Origin: Cymbomonas tetramitiformis
Lineage: Eukaryota > Chlorophyta > Pyramimonadophyceae > Pyramimonadales > Pyramimonadaceae
Direction: 5' to 3'
NCBI GenBank assembly: GCA_001247695.2
Contig: LGRX02024601.1
Coordinates: forward strand, 1-64,000
DNA length: 64,000 bases
This document shows positions 49,001 to 58,000 of this stretch, one piece after another. Within the stretch, counting starts at the first letter, position 1; each line of letters begins with the position of its first letter. Both the position numbers and the translations under genes were made by a program. The notes beneath the pieces are model-generated. The model searched no databases, had not been told where the DNA came from, and saw only the letters and a list, made by a program, of their open reading frames with translations.

Positions 49001-52000
49001 CGCCACCTCAGATCACCTCCTCCTCCGCCCGCCTCACCGCCCCCTACCACCGTCCCCCACCTCCATCTCCACCTCCACCGCCACACTTCTCACCATCTCC
49101 ACCACCTCCACCACCAAGCCCCCGCATACCCCCGCCCCCGCCACCGTCTACCACCGCCTCCGCCACGCCACCGTCACCGCCCAGCCGCCTGCCTCCCCCG
49201 CCTCCACCACCTCCTCCCCTCTCCTCCTCCACCTCACCGCCACCTCCACCACCTCCTGCCTCCGGCCTCCCCCCTCCACCCCGCCGCCACCACCTCCGTC
49301 ACCCCCGCCCCCGTCGCCATGCCTCTCCCACCTCCGTCACCGCCGCCACCTCCTCCGCCGCCGCCACCGCCTCCGTGCCCGCCGCCGCCATCACCACCTC
49401 CGCCGCCGCCTCCGCCACCGTGTCCCCCGCCACCACCCTCGGATTTTGCGGCTTATGCCGTTCCCTCCATCCGCCTGACCAGTGCGTCGCCGGGGTTCCC
49501 CACGAGCTCCGTGGCGTCCGCCAACGCGTCGGCGCAGTTCTACCGCACCTTCGCAGCCTTCAACAATGACATCCCCGGCAGTTCAGGTGAGCGGCGGCGC
49601 CACGGGCCTTGATGCTGGCAGGCGCGAGGCGGTCTGTCCAGGCAAGGCTGATGCTATAGACCCTCGGAGGAGGTTCGGGGCAGCAGGCGTATGGCGGGTG
49701 AAGCTGGGCGGGACGGGGATGGCGCGCGGCAGGAAATGCGGAGCTCCAGCTGGGAGGCACGCCATGCTTTGGAGGGGATCTGCCTGACAGCTTCAGCACT
49801 CGCTCCAGTGGGTCGTTCGCGACTGATAAGGAGCAGGTTGCAGTGGTGCGCGCGGTGCTGAGGACCGGCACAATCTACCACGACAGGTGCGCGCGTACGC
49901 CCTGACAGAGGCTATGTCCACATGAGATGAGGGCCGTGTGCGGTGCTGGGCTGGGTGGAGGGGCTCGGGAGAGTGGAGCCAGGAATGTGGCCACCGAGGA
50001 TGGGAGGGGTTGTGGAGGGTGTGGGTGCTCGGAGCAGGTCCAGCATCAGCGTGCAGTACTCGGTGGTGGATGAGGCTGGGCGGCCGCAGGTGTGGTTTCT
50101 TTGCTCAGCGGTGATGAAGGATGCCATGAGTGCGCCATGAGTGCGGGTGTGGTGCTGGGGCGAGAATGGGGCACTGAGGAGGGTTGGGGGGGAAATGGGT
50201 GGGGCACAGGTGGACCTATCAGGGCTGAGTATGCAGATGGTGATAAGCAACAGCGATGCGTCGTCGACACTGAGCGGCTCCTGCGGCACGCCGGACTCCT
50301 CCACGGGGACAGCGGACTGCTCCTCCAGTGATACGGAGGTTTTGAGCTGGTTCAGCACATCAGGATCAAGCACAGCAAGTGTGGTGGTGAGGGCGGAGTA
50401 CAGCGGGGCCGTGCTGGCAGAGAGCGCGGCGATGGAGATGACGCTTGCGGCGCAGGTGCGAGGGGTGACGGAAGTGTTGTGGTTGTGCTTGAGCTCGACG
50501 TCGATTACTTTTGTTCCACAAGCGGCGCAGTGTCCACATGCGACTGAGGCAGGCCGGCGAGGAGGGGGGGCGGTTGGTGGCAGGTGGCGCACTCGGGGAT
50601 GAGCAGCGCCGGGATGGTCATGACGATGCCGGCAAGCCCGCGATACGCTGGAGACTCTTTCACGTCGCAGGTGTACGGCCATACCAGCGGGTATGCTCTG
50701 AGTACCTTCGGGTTCACGGTGCTGTACAACAGCGCTGTGCTGCAGTACGACTCGACAACGGGTGACTCAAAGTACCTTACCCCGACGGTGAACGACTACA
50801 CGGAGGGGCAGGTGGTGGTGCTGACGAGCGGGCTGGCTGACGGGGTGACAAATGCTGATGTGACCGGAGAGGCCATCGAGTTGGCAACCATCCAGTTCAG
50901 GTTGGCGTCAGATGCGAGCGCCCGGACGCACAGCAACGCGCTGAACTGCACGGTGAAGGAGATGGTGAGCACGAACAGCGTGCAGCTGGGCGGCACGGTG
51001 AACGCGCCGGCGCAGATCAACGACGAGCAGGGCGGAGCAGTGTACGAGGGGCAGCTGAGCGTGCAAGCCACGGAGGTGGTGGGGATGTATGCGTACGTGA
51101 GCGAGGCCGAGCTGTTCAACACGGGTTTCCTGACGGGCACGGCGGTGACGAGTGAGGTCACGGTGAAAGAGGTGTACAATCAGGTGGGGGTGGCCGACGG
51201 GGTGGCGGCGAGCCCGGCATGCTCCATCGACTCTCAAGGCGAAGTGGCTTGGGCCTCCGGGTGCACGGTGACTTTGGACGAGAGCCACACGGCGGGGGCG
51301 AGCGCCGTGAATGTGACGGTGCGGACCGGGTCGCACAGCTCGCGGGTGGCGGTGCGGGTGTGGTTCCCACAGGAGGTGAGGGCGTGGGTGAGCGATGCGG
51401 AGCTGAATGCCATCGCCGGGGCATTCCAGGTGCAGGCGTGCGCACAGCCACGGTTTCAGAGCACGAACATCGGGGCCACGGCGACATTCGGTGGGGCGGG
51501 GCTGAGCAATGTGAGTGGGCTGGACGTCAGCTGCATGGTGGAGTTTGCATCCACAAACTCCACGGCGCTGGAGGTGAGCGGCACAAGTGCACAAGGGCTG
51601 TCCGTGGGCCAAGCCGACGTGTACATCACAGGCGGCGCGGAGGCTCTCGAGACGATGGGCAGAGCGCAAGTGGAGGTGGCGCAGACGGAGGTGACGGTGG
51701 AGCACATGAGCGCAATGCTGACCACCGGCGCGGAATGGGACGCTCTGGAGTCATCGAGTGTGAGCCTGGACGCGGCGAGCCAGCTTGAGGTGAGAGTGAC
51801 GCTGCAGCAGACGCTGACCAAGGAGGAGCAGTACGGTCCCATCTTCACGTATGCGCTGTTCTCCGACTCGAGTCTGGTGGAGCTGAAGCAGGCCGACGGG
51901 GTGGAGGTGAGCGTGAATCCGGACTACGTGGCCTGCCTGGAGCTGTCGGATGACACGGAGTCGAGTGCGGACATGAAGGTGCGTGCCAGGGGCACTTGGC

Positions 52001-55000
52001 GCTGCAGGTCATGGGGAAGGGGCTGGGGATTGGGGGGGGCGAAGGTGGTGATGGCTCGGAGGCGAGGAGGGCTGACGCGCGGAAGGGTGCTGGGAGGGGG
52101 GCATGCAGGGCACGGTGCCCAGCGGCGGAGAGAGTGGCTCATCCCACGGCATGCTGTTGGTGAACTGGCAGGATGCGTGCACTGGCACCGAAATCTCGAC
52201 AGGGATCGGGGAAGTGACGGTGGCCTTGTCTCCTCCGGTGTCTGCTGCGATCACGGCGAAGGTGCGCACGGCGACATGCGCAGCGTGAGCGCTTGTGGAT
52301 GACACCCCAGGGTGCATGACGGGTGTTGGGGAGGCGATGGCGTGGGCGCTGGGGAGCGACGCCGCGGCAGGGAGGTGGGAGGGAAGCGTGGGGGATGCGC
52401 CAGCGGTGCAGAAGTCTTGCGGCTGTCCGTTGTATATGCGAGGGGATCGCTACTGCGCCATGGCTGTGGCTTGGTGTTGCGTATTACATTACGGGCGTGT
52501 CGGCATGTCCGGGGGGTGATGGGCGGGGTGAGTCGAGGAGGTGTGACTCGCGCCACTGGGTGTGTGCGTGCACAGCACTCCTCGATTGCGAGATCAACGG
52601 ACCCGGCTGCGGCGAGCCCCATCAGCGTCCCGACGTCGAGCGCCCTGACCGTGGTGATGACATATGAAGATGGCACCACCAAGGATATCACCATGGACTC
52701 GAGGACTGTGTACAGTGTGGTGGCAGGTGCGGCGCAAACGAGGCCGCGAGGCGATGCAGGGAGTTGGAACTATGGCAGTAGGGTGAGGGGAGGCTGTGGA
52801 TTGATGCGCCTTGGGAAATGAAGAGAGCGGAGGGGTGCGCAGGCACTGGACAGGCGGCTGAGGGGTACGAGGGGCTATGGGGAGGGAGGGGGCTGCAGGG
52901 GAGGACTTGGTGCTGGTGGAGCCCAGCAGCGCAGCCGCAGAGGCCAACAACACGGCGAGCGAGTTCGGGAGTGCCACCATCAGGGCGTCGTTCCCAGAGT
53001 ACAAGGGGGCCGAGAACATGAGTGCAAGCGTGGTGGTGGAGGTGATCGGGCTGGAGTATGTGACGCTGTTCACCAGCCCCTACCCGGAGTACAGTGGAAG
53101 CAACTTGGTCAACGAGACCGCCCTGAGCGTGGTGCAGTGCAGCGGGGTGCACCAGCGGGCCACCATGGCGCTGACGGCAACGCTGACCGACTCGAGCACC
53201 ACGGACGTGACCTCGGCAAGCACGTACACGTCCTCGGGCAGTGGAGGGCTGAGTGTGAGCGGCACGGAGCTGGTGGCCAGCGGTGTCGGGCAGTATGCGG
53301 TGACGGGTACGTTTGAGGGAGTGGCCAGCAACAGTGTGGTGGTGACGGTGAGCGACGACGTTGTGTACATCACATCTGTGCAGCACACATCGAGCTGGGA
53401 CTCGAGCGACCACGTTCCACGACCACCAGAATGCGACGAAGACCCTGAGTGTTGGGGTGGAGCTGAGCGACGGCACACAGTTCACAGATGCGGTGAGCGG
53501 CACGCAGTCGAGCTGGATACCCGTGGCGGAGCTGCTGACGTTCTCGAGTGGCTCAACCGGAAGCATCAGCGTGGACGCCAATGGGGTGGCGACGCTGTTG
53601 GACAATCACTATGAGGCGGTGAGGCTGGTGGCGCAGGCCACCAACTGCTCTGCCGATGAATCGGGCAGCGCGTCACTTCCTTCTGACGTGGATGTGGTGA
53701 ACGCCAACATGGCGCCGAAGGTGAATGACGTGGATCTGGGCAACGAGTATGGGCTGCAGTTCGACGTGGGGACGGCGGAGTCGTACATCGAGGTGCCGGT
53801 GTGGATCGAGACGGGGTCCGCGACGCTGAACGTGTTTGACATTCTGCTGACATTCGACCCGAGCCATCTGGAGGCCACGAGCTGCAGCGTGGGGAGTGCG
53901 TGGTCATCGTACGGCTTCACGTGCACGCTGAGCGATCCGGTGGAGGAGGTGCTGATCACGGGGGTGGAGATCTCAACGGGAGTGAAGGGCCTGGTGCAGG
54001 TGGCCACGGTGCAGTTCAAGGTGCTGGCGGGCTTCTCGGTGACGGCGCTCACAGCCACCGTGCAGGTGAGGCTGGGCAGCGTTCGGTTAATTTGGGGGCG
54101 GGGCGCAAAAATAGTCCCTTATTTACGCTAAAATAACTTTTGCATATACATTCGATCGGAACCTTAACACTGTGTAACACTGCGTTAAATACACGCCATT
54201 TTTGCCAGTGGAGGCTGAATGTGTGGCGACCAACCAACAAGGACTTAGGGAGCGGGTGTGGGGATGGGTGGTCAGGGGCTTCAAACTTCATCGACGGAAA
54301 TTGCGGAGGCGTACAGCGCCTTGGCGGGTCAAGGTGCGCTGTGATGGCCCCTCGTCCCCGCGTCTTCTGTGGGCTAATGGCGGCGCCGGGCCACGTGGTG
54401 CACGCGTGTTACGGGCGCAGCGACACGGCATCGCAGCCGGGCGGCGCGTGCACTATCAAGCTGGCAGCAGGACGGGCGGTGTGCGGGGAGCCACGCGTGT
54501 GGGTGCATTCGGAGCTTTGCCGTTGGCTCGGACATCACAGATATCTATACATGGGTGAGAACAGGGGTGGGTGAGTTTGGGGCGCAGGCATGGTGGCACA
54601 GGCTGGCCGGCGGCGCAGGCATCTGCTAAGCTCCTGGCAGGAGGTGCAGGGTGTGGCGGCGGAGCGGGCTCGCCGGCAGCAGCACGCGCAGGCGCGGCGG
54701 CTGCGGTCATCGGGAGAGATGTTTGGCGACGTGAACGGAGATGGCGTGTTCGACACGTTTGACACGCAAGCTCTGAAGAAGTGGGCCACCGGCTATCCCG
54801 GGTACGGCATGGACGAGGTGGGCAGCCTGAGCGCGTTCCAGAGGCAGCAGCTGGACCCGACCCTGGACTACCTGTCCGCCGCGGACGACGTGTCGAACTG
54901 CCCGACAGGATGGGATGTGGGCACGCCGTGCCCGTCGCCGCTGGATGCGCAGTACCTGCAGTATGTGTACGCCAACTTCCTGCGCTTTGTGAAGCTGGAG

Positions 55001-58000
55001 ACCCAGGCGGACGCAGAGCCGGAGATATCCGGGGGCGAGATGACGATGTCCGTGGCCATCTACGACAAGAGCAGCGTGCCGGTGGCGAGCGACACGACGG
55101 TGGTGCAGTACGAGCTGGGCACGACCGAGAACACCGACATGCAGGTGCTGGTAGGCCACAGCGCCTCCACAACGAGTGACGGGTGGATGGCAACGGCGGC
55201 AGGGCCAGACAGCACGGACGGCTCTTTCACGCTGAGCACCGCCGGCATGGCGTACAATGCAACGAGGTTCTGGGCGGAGACCGGGGTGGGGGTGGTGTTC
55301 ATCCTGCGCACGTATGACACGCTGTACGCTACGTCCGAGGAGCGGGTATTTGCGTTCTGCGGGAGTGCGCTGGTGGGGTCGTCCTACTCCGCGTTCACGA
55401 CGTTTGACTTCCCGGAACCGCCTCCGCCGCCGCCTCCCCCCCCGCCTTCACCGCCGCCACCTCCACCACCGCCACCTCCTCCTCCGCCTTCCCCACCTTG
55501 CCGCCGCCACCTCCATCACCCCACCGCCACCACCTCCCTCCCCCCGCCTCCATCACCTCCCACTCCTCACCCCACCGGCTCCGCCTCCGCCTCCCACCAC
55601 CCCCTGCCCCCAGCGCCCCTCAGCCAGGTTTTTCCCAAATATCACCGAGGAGTTTCCCAGCAGGGGATTCAGATGGCTTTGCAGGCCGTTTCGCACAGCT
55701 CTCGCCATCCTTTGAAAGTGAAATACTGAAGTACTTTGTGGAGATTCCCTCGGACACGAATGGTGTGGATGTGGTGGCGAGCAGCCTGCTTGGGGAAGGC
55801 GCCCAGGGCGTGATCAACATCACGATCCAGGACACTGCCGTGGAGCACAACCAGGGCCACTTCGTTGAGATTGGTCCAGGAACCACGACGGTCACCATTA
55901 CCTCCAGGTAATTTGTGCGACACTCTCGAAGCGTGCTGTCAAGTGCTGACAAGCCGCTCTGTGGGCCACCCCTCTGCATCATCCCTTATGCCTTTCGCCT
56001 CTGTGCCTCGAGCCCGAAGAATCCTCGTGCCAGATTCAGCGGGCGGATCCTTGCGCCAGGTGCTGCCACGTGGCTTCGGTGGGTGGATCCTTGGGCCAGG
56101 TGCTGCCACGTGGTATTGATGTGTGGATCCTCGTGCAAGGTACTGCCACGTGGCATTGGTGGATGGATCCTCACATCAGGTGCTGCCACGTGGCTTTGGT
56201 GGGAGATCCTTGTGCTTGGAGTGGGCCATGCATGTGGCGAGCAAAGAAAGCTTTTTGAGCCTGGTCCATGCGCCTGCACTGACAGGTACATCCTGTATCC
56301 GACTGTGTTCGCAAGCTATCTGCTGTTCATCTCCAAGCCACTTCAAGAGGGAGATCCACGACTTGAGTCCTTGCTCGTGGACCCCGGCGTGCTGGTGCCC
56401 TCCTTTGACGGAAGCATTACCTATTACGATGTTTGGGTGCCATATGGCGAGGAGCAGGTGAGCTATTACATGGAATTCTCGGAGGGTGTGGTGGAGCTGG
56501 ATGGTGTGGCTGTGGTCAGTGGCACGTGGCATGCTGTCGCCTACCCGACATTAGACGGGAACACCTCGGTGTCCACCATCTCTATTTATTCTGGGGATGC
56601 GAGCAGACGGTTGCGACTTCTCGGCCAGTCATCTGTGGCTGCATGCACCTACTCAATACGGGTGATCAAGGGAGAGTATACTGCACCGCCAATGCCTCCA
56701 CCGCCTGCACCTGAGGTGGCCACTGAGGGCAGCGAGAAAGAAGACAACGAAGTGTCCGCGGCGGGCACATCAGCAACCCTGATGGCTGTTGCCGCAGGGA
56801 CGGTTATCTGCGTGGCTGCGCTGGCGCTGCTGCTGAGGCGGAGACGGCAGAAGAGGGAACAGCTGAGTGCTACGATATCGGGCAAAGTGATGACGCCGAA
56901 TCCAATGTTCGCGCAGTCCGAAAACTCTGCGCGCACTGAATCGTACGACGGCGGGGTGAAGGCCAGCCTCGGCAGTTTCGGGGATGAGGCGGAGTTCTTC
57001 AACCCTCTAGCGTTCCCGACGCCCAAGATGCGGACCGAGAGCTACTCCCACGGGAACCAGGTGCGGGAGATGTTCATGAGCAATACGGACTTTCTGGATG
57101 AGTACGGCGCGATGGTGCCGGAGGAGCAGAAGAAGAAGCGCAAAGGCGGACGAAGCTCTGTGCAAAACGCGGAGGACTTCGCCGAGCGCAAGGCCAAGAT
57201 GATTGAGGGGACAGCGACGTTCGGTGATCTGGTGTCGGAGTTCAACCCGATGATGACTGCGGGCGACGGCGTCCAGCTCGAGATGATGGCGATACCCTCC
57301 TCTGGCCTGCTCAAGAAGAAGGATAAGCGCGCCTCGATGGAGAATCTGACCCAGTATCTGAGCCGCAAGATGGAGAGCAATCCGGACGACGAGGACATGT
57401 CAGAGGCGTATGTCAACCCTATGACGATGGGCAGTGGAGGCACAGCGGTGAATGCAGCCTTGGACGAGACGATGAGTCCCCTGGAGGCAGTCACGTTTGG
57501 GAATCCACTCCTGGGTGGTATCATGGGCGGCGGGGGAGCTGAGGTGGTAACACAGAACCCACTCAGCATGCTGCCGAACATAAGTGATTTCGCCTCAATG
57601 ACACCAGATGAGTTAGTGACTGAAGTCATCCAGAACGTGGAGTTGGACCTGGAGAAGCTGATGACGAGTATGGCTCGCATCCCCAAATTCCACCAGAAAG
57701 TGATGAATGACAAGATCTCTCTCGCCAAGGAGCAGGTTTGTTTGCTCCCCTTCATCTCTTTCCACGCTTCCCACCGTCCTGGGTGATCTGAGCTGACCCC
57801 AATGTTAGGCAAGAATCGTCTCCTGCACTCTCGCTTCGTAAGAAAAATCGGTGGCAGGCAAACTCTAAGCCAGGCAAGAGCGACCTCCTGTCATCCGGCT
57901 GTCAGAGCTGCCCTGGTCGGTCCAGGCAGAGCAGATGCTGCAGCCTAGGACACCATCTCAACAGCTAAAACCGATACATTCCCGGGCTGCACCAATCTAT

